Below are positions 49,666 to 62,649 of a DNA stretch of 64,000 nucleotides, piece after piece. The notes beneath the pieces were generated by a model. That model was not told where the DNA came from. It saw nothing but the letters and a program-made list of their open reading frames with translations, and did not search any database. Each line of letters opens with the position of its first letter. The first letter of the stretch is position 1. Position numbers and translations under genes: made by a program. The stretch is from Epiperipatus broadwayi (Eukaryota > Onychophora > Udeonychophora > Euonychophora > Peripatidae): contig JAQFVV010012506.1 in the NCBI GenBank assembly GCA_028023455.1, forward strand, positions 2,596,714 to 2,660,713, written 5' to 3'.

Positions 49666-49785
49666 CCAATGGAAGCACCAAGCCTTGGCTCGGACCCTAA
49701 CGAAAGTGATGGATTGGTGACGTTTTGTTGTTTGAATCCGTGTGGATAATATAAAAAGGAGAAATATTGAGTATTGGGCAGTTCC
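49666..49785 (+). promoter_or_regulatory. Candidate RNA polymerase II promoter (CCAAT, TATA, initiator)
   Basis: CCAAT at 49666-49670 (gaccaatgg), TATAAAAA at 49750-49757 and an initiator-like gcAgttcc with A at 49780 give spacings of about -114, -30 and +1, the arrangement of a standard core promoter. The surroundings contain CpGs (gtgacgtt, aatccgtg, ctcggacc) rare elsewhere in the window. An LTR promoter would look the same, but I saw no second LTR. Confidence 0.55.
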
Positions 49786-49959
49786 AGCTGTTTGTTTTGA
49801 GAGTGGTGATAGAGACGCACATATCACACACTCTCTCTCTATTTTAAAAAATGAACTGATTGTGATACCGAAATGAACCAGCTAATGCTACCTCCGGAAC
49901 ATCTGACCGGGTTTCAAACAAGGACTCCGTGGAAAAACAAGGACCTGGACTCTTCTTCC
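49780..49959 (+). CDS. Candidate first exon with a 29-codon open frame
   Basis: Downstream of the promoter an ATG at 49873 (ccgaaATGA) opens MNQLMLPPEHLTGFQTRTPW and nine more residues ending in Ser-Ser-Ser. The frame reaches the 5' splice-like site CC|GTAAGC at 49959/49960 in phase 0. If not spliced it would end four codons later. One short upstream ATG (49850) precedes it. Codon use is mixed, with CCG, CGG and GAC, unlike random frames here. I do not recognise the protein. The exon could also be non-coding. Boundaries are predictions. Confidence 0.4.
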
Positions 49960-50564
49960 GTAAGCTATTAACAATGAACTTAAAAAATTTTAAATAATTA
50001 AGAACTTTCGTGCAAGCAATTTAAATGTTAAAATGGAATTTCTATCTGATCTTTAAGTTTAAAATCAATTGATGTTTAATTTTATATGTTTGTTATTGAT
50101 AAAAAATCATTTCCATTCATTTTAATTGTATAAATTATTTATTGTTTAAATTTTAAATGCAAAGTTGGGTATAGACATTGCATAGATTCGTTAGCGGTTG
50201 ATGATGTTGAGATTTTCACAGTCGATTAGAATGTATAGGTCAACGATGTTAATGCAGGCATCTTATGGTGAGTGCCATGGGTTTTGTGTATTCCCTTTTT
50301 GCAATTGACGTTATTGATGATTTTGTATTTTGATCGATTGTGTTTAATTTGGATGTTTTTGACCGTGGAATCTGTGCAGCCGATCTATACTTAACATTTT
50401 AAAACAAATTGTATAAAAGTTATCTGTGCGAACATATCTAAATGATAAATTTAAGTCGGGCGTGAACGGCTATATAGTTTTGTAAGGTTATATTAAGGGA
50501 GGGTAATCTTAGGTTATTTGTTTCGTGGTTGAATTGGCTTAATGGTTTCGATATATTTGTGTAG

Positions 50565-50818
50565 GTAGTAAATGTAGCAGGAGATCCGCCACGTGCAGGA
50601 TTACATATATACGCCGCACACCCTCTGTTGCCTATGGAATTGGATAGTAAGACGCAATCCATTCCTATGGAGTTTTATGTTTATTGTTCTACTCGCCATC
50701 AGAAGTAGCATTCCTGGTGGTGGAGAGCAACAATGTCTTCTCACTATACTGTTCAGATGTGCATTCCTGACAGTATAGTCTATTTAGTGCCGTTGTATTT
50801 TCATGCTACATTGAATAC
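50565..50818 (+). CDS. Candidate second exon or decayed coding block
   Basis: After an acceptor-like sequence ending gtgtag (50559-50564), one frame is open to a TAG at 50706-50708 and then again to 50818. It contains AGDPPRAGLHIYAAHPLLPM, KTQSIPMEFYVYCSTRHQK and, after the stop, MSSHYTVQMCIPDSIVYLVP. Its composition (Pro, Asp, His, Arg, Met) is protein-like. It would join the first exon in phase 0. A rival exon 50581-50646, between gtagcag and GTAAGA, is open in another frame and also starts and ends in phase 0. Both cannot be right. The in-frame TAG means it may be a short terminal exon or a pseudogene. No family recognised. Confidence 0.3.
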
Positions 50819-51383
50819 ATAAATGTATCGGATGATTGGCGTCAGTTTGACTTTGAACTTTTAGCCTAGGGTTAAATAAGGGAAGAATATTGTCTTTTCA
50901 AATGCAGATCTATGTAGCCTATTCATACCCGACCCTCTAAATAAAATATTAAACATTATAGCAAGCTATTTTAAATGTAAAATTAAAAATTAAGATAAAA
51001 ATCTAAATGTTAAACTTATTCCTCGAATTTAGAATGATTTTATGTGTAAATAAATATTTTTCTGTGTTAATTTCTGGCAGTGGCTTTTATTGTTTTTTTA
51101 TATTTATATCTAAGGTTATATGTTTTGTTATCTCTGCGTCTCCACTGAGCTACTGACAATGGGCTAGCGATCTAAATATGTAAATAAAGTGGAATCCTAA
51201 CAGCGCGTATCTGCCTACTTTATAAATTTATCTAGGCTCAAATGCCTAGATGGCGCCCTTGGTAGTGCGGTGCGATCTCCCACTTCGTTTGGATTGGTAT
51301 AATATGTATACAAACAATTGTCTGTTGCTTTTGTTTATACTACAAAATGAGTATATTGTACGCTACTTGTTAGTTTTTTTTAG

Positions 51384-51832
51384 TTGGCCTTCCCATTCTG
51401 GGCAGTTAGACTGAAAGTGGTCCCTGCACATTGGGACTGTTAATTGGGAGACAGAGGTACCTAGAATGGCCTTGACATGGCTCAGTTGCAGGTCAAGAGT
51501 TTATTGTTTAATGGACTTGAGCCTTGGACCTTGCTGCCTGTTGTGGTGGTTGGCGCAATGCAAGACTTATCCACCTATACAGCTGAAGCATTTGGGTCTT
51601 TGCTTCGGAGCCCCAGGGGTGGGATCATTGGGTGATGGATAACTTCTCAGCGGCTGGGCCATGTAGATCCATGTTCAGATACACACTAATCAACATTATA
51701 GCAACCCTTTCATGGATAACAATTGTTATCAAGCATATGTACTTTATATTGTTTTACCTTGTTACATTGAACACTTTGTAATTCTCAACTGGTAAGTGTA
51801 CCCGAAAATTTTTGTAATCTTTTACTAATAAA
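51384..51832 (+). other. Candidate last exon or non-coding transcript end, with poly(A) signal
   Basis: tagttttttttag at 51371-51383 is a strong acceptor. The sequence after it is the least AT-rich of the whole window. From the acceptor in phase 0 it reads LAFPFWAVRLKVVPAHWDC, then a stop. An internal ATG at 51477 opens a separate 52-codon frame ending at 51635 (MAQLQVKSLLFNGLEPWTLL ... GGIIG). AATAAA lies at 51827-51832. A second, optional donor CTG|GTAAGT at 51791 could make this an internal exon. I do not recognise either frame. The block could also be an old SINE or LTR piece. Confidence 0.35.
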
Positions 51833-51839
51833 GGTTACT

Positions 51840-54548
51840 TTTGAAAGTAAAAATGAGTATAGTATATTGTAAGTAATGTAAATGTGATTATACTTTTTGT
51901 AATTTTTTTTTATTTCTTACTGAAATATATTGTAATCTGCAATGAAGTTTTTTTTGATCATGTGTTCTAGTTAGGTTCTGTAGGAATATGGATATACCAG
52001 TTGCGTGTGCACTAAGAAAAAATATTGCACATCAAATACTTTTAAAATGTTATCATGATATTTACTATTCATTTATTATAACCTCAATCTTGTATACACT
52101 CTTTTGTAACATTATTATTTTTCTATTAACCTTTTATAATTCTTTATGGCCCAATAATAATATAATAAAATATATAATAATCATTATTTATTTATTTATT
52201 TTACTATATTTTGTCTATTTCTTTATATTTTTTTAAAATTGAATCAATTGTGATAAAATTTTAAAAAACTATATCTTTATGTCCCCCGAGTTCTGGAAAA
52301 CATATTTGTAAAGAAAATTATATTTTTTAAATGTATTCTTTCACTTCTTCTGACTTTAGAGATTTGAACATTTGATTGTAAAAATCAAATTAAAGATGTT
52401 ATTTTTCTCAGAAACATTATCCAGGAATTAGTCAGTGTGCTTTTTAAATTGTATTTCATCCCTGCTCTTCTTTCTAATATTAGTTAATAAAAAGGAAGTT
52501 AAAGTAAACAGGTGCAAATTACTAACTTCATTTTTATATGTACCTTTTAGATGCATTAATTTTCTAAAATAGATCCTAAACATTTATTAAAATATTGAAT
52601 TTTTATATTTTTACTTGAAAACTGCAAGAGGAAATATTTAATAAATTTGAAAAGAAAATTAAAGCATGGTAAGTTTAATTTATAAATATCGGTCGTAGAG
52701 ATTGATTAAGTGTTATGAGAAATCTAATGAAACGTTTTATTGCTTTTAGACATTTGAAAAGCAAAAATGCGGTAGCTGGATAATCGTTTAATAGATTTTT
52801 TTAAAAAAAAAAAAATTATGCGCCGATACATTTGGGATTTTTTTTTTTTTTTAAAAAAAAAAATTTATATATACTATTTTATACAACAAAAATAAGCTTT
52901 CTTTATATTGATTTAAAAAATATTGCATTGGAAGAAACTATTACTTATATGTTTAGAAAATAAAGAGTTATTTTTTCTTCCTAATTTACTGAATTTGGAA
53001 CAAAGAATCATGGGAATAATCTCTAAAAAAATATATTTTAGAAATAATGGAATAATTTAAAAGATTTTGTTATACCGTTAATCTTTTTTTTTTGTTATTA
53101 AAAAATAAAAGTTAAATGATTATTTTAGCAATGAAAATTGTTAGTAATATTTTTTAAAAAAATTAGTACGTAATTGCATAATTAATTATGTTAATCTAAG
53201 AAAGTAGAAGATAAAATGGTGAACATTTTAAATTTAAGTTAAGAATATATATACACAATTTAAAAAAAATAGTTCAGTATTGTATGTAATGAATGCGCGT
53301 ATTGCCTTCACATAAGCTAATCTTTTTAACATATCTTTAAGGAAGTGACGTAAGACTGATATAACTGTCAAATCCTTAATTTTAATTATATGTTAGTATT
53401 GCCAAATTAAAATTTATAAAATACCATTATAAATAAATTATTTTCATTCATATACATTTAACAAATTTTAATATATTCTTATATCATCGTTTTGTTATAT
53501 TGAAAAGATCACAAAGATAGTCAATACTTAAACAAATTAAATATTTAATAAAATTAACTTATTGAATTTTTTTTGACAGTATATTAATTATGACTTATAG
53601 AAAAATCTTTAGGATCCTACAATTAATGTTCAGGTAAAGCTCTTACAGTAAAAAAGAATTGAAGTTTTTCTGTTACTCTGCAAAAATTACTTGATAACAC
53701 CTGCTTCTTAACAAATCAAATATTCAGACTGCAATAAAAAATAATATATATATATAAAGTCCTTGAAAATAGAAACACTTTTAAAAAGTCACAATAAAAA
53801 AATTAAAGTATGTGTATGTTCAAATACAAGTATAAAACATCCAGTCAAATCTTTTACAAAGTGCAACAATAAATTGCTCACTAGCAGGTATATTTTATTA
53901 AGTAATGTTAGCTTTCAAAACTTGAAGTCTAAAACTTCCCTCTACTTTAAGACCCCTCATCACAGTTCAGGGAGAGAGCAATTTACATATTTCATTTAAA
54001 AAATATTTTATAAACTGACGCTATTTATTTTATAAAAATAATATTTATAAGTCAGAACATGGTAAATAAACTAAATAATTCTACAATGACATCTTAATTG
54101 ATAAAAAATATACTATCTAATGAATATATAAGTTATGGTTACAAATGGGGAAAAAATAATGCTTTGTCCATCAAGTTATACTGAGTTTTTTTTTAAATCT
54201 ATAAATGTTATTTCTTTGTTGAGATTTTTTAAAAATTGATACTGTTTTGTTTGTCACTAATAGTGATAAACATTTATTAATGTTTTTTGAAAATTTGTTT
54301 TTATTTTTATTTATTTTAATATTTGCTAATTGTTTTTTTTAATTTTTGATATGATTGCAAAATAGCTGATCATCTATTTAATTATGTAGTTATATGCTTT
54401 TCTGCTTATCTGTCAATATTACCCTTTATCTGTTTACTGCTAGCTATCTATACATAATCTACCTGTTTCTTTATATGTTTATCTATCTACTTATCTAGTT
54501 TTGTTTATGCATCCAACAATCCATTTAACTATCTAGCACACTTATTCC
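51840..54548. other. AT-rich spacer, no gene seen
   Basis: CpG content falls back to background after about 52000. Poly(A)/poly(T) runs lie at 52801-52862. Short frames are noise. Confidence 0.5.
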
Positions 54549-54812
<264 letters not shown>

Positions 54813-54814
54813 CC

Positions 54815-55845
54815 TCTAACTATCTATAAACTCATCTTTTATCTTTCTGATTATTTATCTAAATACCAATCTATCTGTCTGTCTTTATATGTTTTATAAT
54901 ACTAATAATATTTGCTTTTTGGATCCCATGATTGCAATAATTTTAGTCATGCATTATGCTACCCCCTCCCCAACTGGTTGGTTTTTAATTGTTAATATTT
55001 TTGATAAAATTATTTTTTTAATCATGTGGAATATTCAATGGTGTGGAATATGCCCATTAACCCACAAAAGTAGTTTAAATTCAACAGCAAAGTTCATAAC
55101 CTAATTGTTTTTCCTCTACTGGTAAATTTGAACCTGATATAAATAATATATATATGTAGATATGGGATATTAACTTTCTTAATACAAACTAAAGTATAAT
55201 ATCACACCAAAACTATACTTTACAAATAAATAGATTATGTTGAAAGTATTTATTGAGTGCAGCAATTTTTTTTTGCACTTAAGAAAATATCCATAATATT
55301 TTGATTTTAATATTTAATAATTATAGATGACAATTGTTTACATACCATTTAACAAAATAGTGATAAAATGTCAAATTTTACTCCCACCATATGCACATTT
55401 TATCCTGTCCTTAGATTAGTGTAGTAATTTTTAAACTATGTTTAATATGTTTTGCCATGCAAGCAGTTACTTATTTTGTCAAATATTATTTCCTAATCTG
55501 TGTTTTGTTGATTCTGCTAGTACCTTGATTTAGTAATGTATTTTGCCTCGTGCTATTTTAAAATAGAGTACTTTGTATTGTTTTCATTTTTTATGCTAAC
55601 TTTTCTTGTTGTTTTCTAATTATTGATATTTTCTAAGTACCTTTTTGATTTAATAATGAGCATCATTAATGTTTTTGTCACAGGATTTTTGCTCTTTTTC
55701 TTACCCCAATCATTTTCTAATTATTAATATGTTCAATATGTTGATTTCTAGAGGTATTTGATTTGTTTTTTGATTGAGCATAGTTCTATAAAATTTGCTT
55801 GTTTATTTTTTAATTTTTGATGGAAATTGCAATTACTTATCTAAT
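54815..55845. other. AT-rich spacer, no gene seen
   Basis: No supported feature. Confidence 0.5.
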
Positions 55846-55846
55846 G

Positions 55847-55869
55847 GTCAAAATAATTGGAACACTTTG
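55847..55869. repeat. Tc1-like terminal repeat word
   Basis: ggtcaaaataattggaacac resembles the terminal inverted repeats of Tc1-like elements (GTCAAAATTATTGGAACAC type). No facing copy was found within 500 bp, so this is at best a solo end. Confidence 0.35.
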
Positions 55870-56410
55870 TAATAATAACACTCATTATTATATGACTTTG
55901 TTTAGTGCTTGGTTATGTCAGTGATCGTTTTGGGATTTCTCTTAGAAACCAAAATGCCAGAGAGCACACTCTAAACCAGTAATGATTTTAGATTATTTAA
56001 AGTTCTGGCTTTAATAGTTATAGTCACCCTAGAGTTAAAAATCTGTCATACTCCACATTGTGCATGAGATATATTTATTAATAAGACATGAGTCATATTT
56101 TTCTTATAAATAAACAAAATTATTAATTTTCATTTTACTTTTATAGAATAAGCTAATGAAGCTGTCTTGTAACTTGAATTTATTTTTTACATGTTATTTT
56201 TTTTGTTGTTGTTTGGAAGAAATAAACACAGCTTATGTAGAGCTGTGGAAAATAGCATTCAAAATTTATTAATATATTTGTTGAAATGAATCATCTTAGA
56301 CATAATTTTTCACATAGAAGCCAATTGAATTTTCACTTTCTTATTTACATCTTTTTTGAAATGGTGAGAGGGGGGAGGGGAATAAATTAGCATAAATGAT
56401 TTGCAACTTG
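55870..56410. other. AT-rich spacer
   Basis: A purine tract (gggggagggg) lies near 56370. No coding signal. Confidence 0.45.
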
Positions 56411-58035
56411 AATTTTTTGTACTAGTCCATTAGACAAGCATGGCTAATTGATGACATTGTTTATATACAAAAACACATAAAAATGCAATTTACATGTCCA
56501 GACTTACGGCTAATACTACAGTTCCGTTGGATTAGCCATTGCATGCCACTTGATGGCATTGCACAGAAATATTATGGCCCGTTTTGTGCTTTGTGACACT
56601 TTATGTGAATTAGCACCACTGTTGGCTACTATATTGTCTGATGGTGGCTAGATTTCAAGTGGCCACAACTTTTGAAATCTCCATAGCAGAGTAATTTCAT
56701 TTCTATTTCAATTATGCAATCTGACTCAGTAAGAATTGTGACACTGTCCCCACCCTTCCTTATACAACTTGGAATGTGCAAAACTTTGGCAAAGGGTAGA
56801 GCCAGCTCATGGGAAAATTAACATTTTCTTGAGAAAATTTATGAGACAAGTAAAATGGCACAATGTGGCAAGCAGATTTTCAAATTGTGTCAGTTGCTGA
56901 CAACAGAAGCAGGGTAACCCTGGTGGGTGACATTTATGCAGCCAGACTTATGGCTAATACAACAGTGGTTTTGCACAGATAAATATTATAGCCTGTTTTG
57001 TGGTTCGCGACACTGGTTATGCAAATTTACTGCATCATTTATGAGGGTGGCCACAAGTTTTGAAATCTCCATAGCAGGCTAATTTTATTTCTCCTTAAAT
57101 CACACAATCTAACTGATTGTTGGTACACCGTAATATGGTGAGTCCATTAAAGTCTACATTTGCAAAACAACCTTGCAATTCTGATGTTGTGCATGCTCCT
57201 GCAAGTGAAGCTATTCAATTGACACATGTTTCCAAAACAAAAGATTGTGATTCTATGATATAAATCAATAAAAAAAAAGAAAACTAAAGTTAAAAAAGTC
57301 CAAAGTTTTGGTCTTATTTTATTTTTGTGGGGGGGAAGGTGTTTGAGAACAAGTTTGTCATCACTAAGACAAAAAGTTATTTTTGGTTTATTGTTTTTGT
57401 GTAAAAAAGAAGGTAAAACAAGATTTTATTTAAAAAAAAAAAAGGGAATACAAATAAAATGGAATAAAAATTGGTTTTAAAAATCAAAGTTTTACTACAT
57501 CATCGATAAAGATGTGGTTTGTGTATTGTTTCTGTTATTTGTTAGTAGTTAGAAAAAAAAAGCCATTTCCAAAACAAAAGGTTGTGCTTCTATGACATAA
57601 ATCAATCCCCCCCAAAAAAATGAAACTTGATAAAGTCAAAAGTTTTGGTTTTAATTTTTTTTTGGGGGGGGGGGGTGAAAAAAAGTTTGTCATAACTGAA
57701 ATAAAAGTTAGGAAAAAGTTAGTTTCAGTTTGTCATTTTTATTTAAAAAAAAGATAGAACAAGATTTTATTTTTAAAAAAAGGTAATACAAATAAAATGT
57801 AATAAAAATTTGTTTTTAAAATAATAAAAGTTTGATTATATCAGTGGTAAAGATGTGTTTGTGTAAGGAAAAAAAATAAAGATGTATTAGAAAAAAAACT
57901 AAAAGGAAAAAAAATTAAAGTTGTAGTATAGAAAGAAAAAATTTCTGGCGGGCGGCCTGGTAACAATTTAATTGTTTTTGCATATCAACAACACTATCAA
58001 GTGGCCGTACCCTGCTAATGGACTAGTACCAATTT
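56411..58035. mobile_element. 1.6 kb non-coding TIR element with internal direct repeats
   Basis: The ends are inverted copies: ttgtactagtccattag near 56417-56433 against ctaatggactagtac at 58014-58028, with weaker pairing for another 50 bp (atacaaaaaca against tgtttttgcat). Inside are two classes of direct repeat. Class a (56499-56704 and 56942-57092) shares ccagactta, ggctaata, tgaaatctccatagcag. Class b (57224-57520 and 57567-57865) shares tttccaaaacaaaag, G-rich runs, aacaagattttattt and aaagatgtg. No frame is open, so it is non-autonomous. Confidence 0.85.
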
Positions 58036-58039
58036 TTTT

Positions 58040-61000
58040 TTTTTAGATTTTTTTTTTGGTGGGGGGGGGATAAATATATATCTCATTCATAGTTTTCAAA
58101 AATCCAATTTTTAATCAAGTAAATTATTTTGTATATAAATAATAAGCACTACTTATTTTCAGTATGAATATTTTTTTAAACAATCATAGACATTTTTACT
58201 ATATAAAGTTATTCTATTACTTAATGTTAAAATAGTAGTTTGTTGATAATATTAAAAATAATAAATGGCATCAATTAATGTATTACAATAGGAATGGCAA
58301 CATAAGTAAATGAATAAAATTAGAATTTTACATTACATTTCACATAGTTAATTATATGATTAGAAATAAAAGATTTTTAATAAGCAAAATTTCATTAATC
58401 TGAAATTCACAGTGATCAGGGCTATTTTAAATAATGTGAACTTTTGCATTTTAAGAATAGATTTTTTAGTCTCTCTCATGCTAAAAGTCTAAATAAACAT
58501 CAATTTAACTATCTATAATTTTGTTTATATATATGTTTAGTTTTTTAATATATTGTAATGGATCAGATCTTACTATTTGGAGCCACAAATTTAATGGCCA
58601 GAAATACGTAAAGGTCCTTACCCACCGAGATAAGGAGTTTACATCTGTCTACTATCAGATTTAGGATCTTCAAGTAGGATGCTAAAAATGATGTGATGAT
58701 GTAATAGGCTAGCTCTTTATTACACATTAAATTAATATGCAATTTAGGCTAGTTCATCTACACTTATCCCCACTTTTGGATTCCACATATGCCTCAGAAT
58801 TCAAACACAGGTAGAATATTGCAATAAACTCTCTTCAATGATGAATTTAAATTATATATATAATCATATATTTATGGAAGTTATAAATCGATTAGAAGGT
58901 TCATTTTATCATCTCACTATATTATTAAGAAAAGTATGTATGGATGTGTATATATATGTTGTTCAATTAATGAGTGGAAAAGAAATGATTCTAGTAAACG
59001 AATGACCATTTGATGATGATTAAATCAACAAAATTTATTTACAAATGAGATAAAATAATAATAAAAAAATATTTGAAATTAAATAACTCTTTAACAGTAA
59101 AAAAATATTTATATATAAGTGAAACTATCAATTATATATCCCTATCATTTAATTATTTAACTATATCCATTTATTAACCTTTCTCCATAATAGGTATCCA
59201 TGAATAGATAATTATTATGTGCAAAGTATATAATGATAAAAAAATGATTAATCCAATATTGCACCAATTGTGAACTAATTAACTATGCAATATATATATA
59301 AAGAAAACGTATTAAATATATTCTTAGTTTATCCCAGTAGTAGAGATTTCCTATCTTTGGGATACACCTTTTTCTATATATTAGTAAAATAGAAAATGAC
59401 CATTCAATCAAGAGTGTTAATCTTCCAAATGGAATAAACACTTCTTAATAAACTATTAGTAAAAAAATATAAACAATGTAAGTTCTGTCATGTAGCAAAT
59501 ATATAATTTAATATGGCAAAATAATAAAGAAAATCTTAACTCTAACCACCTTGTAATAAGGATATATGATAATAAACATACACAATATCCTGTCACTATG
59601 TAAAAAGAATTATTTAAATTTTATTTAAAAAAATTAAAAGAAAAATTGTTTAAACTAACAACCTTCTTCCTCACATTTAGCTACAATGGTCTCTTCCATA
59701 CTTCAGAAATCTTGATTTCCAAATATGAAGATGAGCAAAGCTAATAAAAAATATATATAAAACAAATTCTACCAACATATATATAAAGAAATAAAAAAAA
59801 TTATAGCACAATAAAGCTTCTTTGTGATGATTGACATGAAGCATTAATTAGGCAATTACTATTTCTGATATGCACCATCTGTCAATGTCTCAGTCAAGAT
59901 GTTATGATAGGACACACGATCCTCACAAAGATCCATCAATGACATTTCCTGTTGTTATTCTTTCAATATCCATCAGTACATTTCAGACATGGCATTTTGT
60001 TTTGTAACAGGCATCACGCAGTTGAAAAATAAAACATCACATATTCTTTGGTAGGGGTTAATAAAAAAACTTAGCCCTACAATAATATTCAATTAGCTGA
60101 CAAACATCATTTTTTTATCAAAATAGAAATAAATTTTTATAATGTTATTTCGGTGTTTGATATTAATTGGTTTTTATACTAGTAGAATTATTCCATCATA
60201 AATTTATACATAGATATTGCATTGATGTTTCAATCCATTGTTTGATTTGTATTTGAAGAATAGCTTAGCCTTTTTTATTTCAAATGAATATTTATATCAA
60301 CTCGATTATTTCATCTAAATGCTTAAGTTTGTTAGGAATGTTTTTGGTTTAAATCTTAATAATCACTTCTGGCAATATGCTTTGTAACCATTCAGTTAAT
60401 AACTTAAAATGTTTGTATAAGCTATATATTTTCCTCAAAATTTGACCATTCGATTTTCCGATATTATCATCTATATATCTTATTATTCTCTAAAAAGAGT
60501 AGCAAGAAGAAAATGGAAATGAACTGATTTTATTGTTATATTGTCCTCAGATTCTATTGTTTGTTATTATAGTGTCTTATTTCCTTTTTCATGACTATAT
60601 GTATATACCTATTGCTGTGTACGTTATTATAATTATAATCAAAAGAAAATCGTGTAGTAGAAATTTGTTTTCCATCTTCCGTATTTAGAAATATTTGGAA
60701 ATGTAGTAACGAGTTTGACATTGGGTCATTATCATGCTTACTTAGTCAAAGTCAGATCAAAATAATATAAAACATATTTATTAATAATATATATATATAT
60801 ATATTACGATTACTATTATCATTTTCTTTTAATTGGGATTTTCTACCTCTTTAGTAGACTTTCATATTTGATTTTGATTCTTTCTTAATATAGGTAACCA
60901 TATACATGTTTGTTGTGTGTGTACGTATATATGTGTGTATAGTTAGTTTATATGTGACAATGTAGGTTAATTTAGTTATCAACTAAAATTATATTAAACT

Positions 61001-61255
61001 GAACTGGGTTTGGTGAGGGGATTGACAAAGTTAGAATGTAAGCTACCCTTACAATATATTGCACCAGGTCCTCTTTAAATTACCATATTAACCAGTTTTA
61101 AAATACCTTGTAAAATATAACTTTAATATTTTTTGCCTTTATTAAATTTTAATATTTGGTTTTTAACTAAGTTTAATATCTAAACTTTAGTAAGCTTATC
61201 AATAAGCTCAATACATAAATTCTTGGTAATTATCTTTAATACTACCGGAATGGAT
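58040..61255. other. AT-rich spacer, no gene seen
   Basis: Two less AT-rich patches, 58555-58830 and 59830-60020, may be old repeats but match nothing else here. A (TA)n run is at 60787-60803. No exon supported. Confidence 0.45.
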
Positions 61256-61259
61256 TGGC

Positions 61260-61500
61260 TCTTTATGCAGAGGGAAGAATACCATTAATAGCATAGCCAT
61301 TAACAATACCCACAGTCAGATCAGGCTATACAAGACATAACACAACCACACTTTCTGACTGTGGCCCACTTTCATTGCTGGAATCAAACCCTGCCATCCA
61401 AAGCATTTTATTTGTTTTGAGGATTAAACTCAGGTACCAGCCATCCATATGTTATATAGTCAGCATGCTTTGGATGACAGGCACACAATCCAATGCTTTA
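61260..61500. repeat. Inverted-repeat and tRNA-like remnant
   Basis: cccacagtcag (61308) and ctgactgtggcc (61357) are inverted copies, as are ccatccaaagcat (61396) and atgctttggatg (61467). On the minus strand GGGTTTGATTCCAGC resembles a B box. The combination suggests an old SINE inserted with or mutated into a fold-back structure. Confidence 0.45.
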
Positions 61501-62535
61501 AATATTCCAACTTAGCTCATACTCTTAACCAGGATCCAGCATATTTACCTAATACCTAAAAAATAACTATACACTTAAAATATTGGTGATGCAGTGATAA
61601 GAGAGAGAGAGAGAATAGACTATTTAAGCAAACATTAACATTTATTTATGCACAAATATATCTAACTTAATATAAAATAATATAATAATATGAAAATATG
61701 CATAAAAATATAAGTGATTAAACCGGTTAAATTTGATTATAGTCCTTTATTAAAGTTCATTTCATTTAAAAATAAAGTGTCTATAAACAATTATTATGGG
61801 AAAATATATTTCCTAGGTTTTTGTGATATTGAGTTGACATAGTTCATTTGCTTTTGGTTTGGATCAGTGTTACTTTCCAACCAGTTGACTTTTTGGCCTC
61901 CATCAATGATTCAAGGGCTTGTTTTCCATTCCTTGGCTTGACAATGGGGGAGAGAGAGAGTTTGCTGCAGCATCTATTTCACCATTTTGGCATTAGTTTC
62001 CAGCAAGGATTCAGGTATGGACAGTTGATTTAAGAAGGAGTTTTGGGCCTAAAGCCCATTAGAATACTTCTAAAATGATGTAGAATTGAATTTTGCTAGA
62101 TCTGTAGCTTCTGCAATGATACTCTCTGCAGCAGAAATGAATGGCTATATTCTGTCCTTAGATTTTTGGATCTCAGGAGCAATGAATAATGCAATAGCAC
62201 AAAATGAAGACCAGGCTTAATCATAGACTCAAGAGTGGAATATGGAATAATTCGATCACAAAATGAAGGCCAGAATAAATAACAATAGACAGTGGTAACA
62301 CTATATACCCCTCCCTCCCATTGTTTTAATTTCTTATCATTATTTTCAATTTTGATCGTAACTTGAATATGTGTTTTTTAAAATTAATTATATATTTTGT
62401 TTTATTTAATTGATTTTTACATTTACTTTAATGTAATCTTTTCTTAGATTAATCTACTATCAGTTTTATGAGACAGTTTACATGTTTTTCTTTTAATTAA
62501 TTCAACCAGTAATCTTACTAGCATTTCAAATTAAT
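61501..62535. other. Spacer with one doubtful short frame
   Basis: A (GA)n run is at 61602-61614. A 61-codon frame (61848-62033) and its surroundings to 62290 are less AT-rich, and the word cacaaaatgaag occurs twice about 60 bp apart (near 62198 and 62258). I see no protein family on either strand and suspect an old element. Confidence 0.35.
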
Positions 62536-62546
62536 TAATCTTTTTT

Positions 62547-62649
62547 TTTCATATCATATTATCAGCTGGGACGTGAACCCACAACTGTCTGCAACCAACT
62601 ACTTGCTTTCAAGGCAGCTGCAATGACCTCTCGGCTAACAACGCTTGAC
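62547..62649 (-). mobile_element. tRNA-derived SINE, second copy of the 2.7 kb family
   Basis: The core runs parallel to 2751-2837 over its whole length, including agctgggacgtgaaccca, tctgcaaccaactacttgct and ctctcggctaacaacgct, with a handful of differences. The T run at 62541-62549 is the reverse of its A-tail. atcttttt at 62539-62546 and 62650-62657 may be the target duplication, though it overlaps the T run. Confidence 0.8.

Noticed and set aside
49640-51850. LTR retrotransposon as the explanation for the promoter
   Set aside because: I looked for a second long direct repeat and for gag/pol motifs in the window and saw none. A solo LTR is not excluded, but the spread of exon-like sequence over 2 kb is too long for most.
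51988-52236. 82-codon frame downstream of the CpG-rich unit
   Set aside because: Rich in Ile/Leu/Phe/Tyr and Asn from an AT-rich strand, beyond the poly(A) signal and outside the CpG-rich block.
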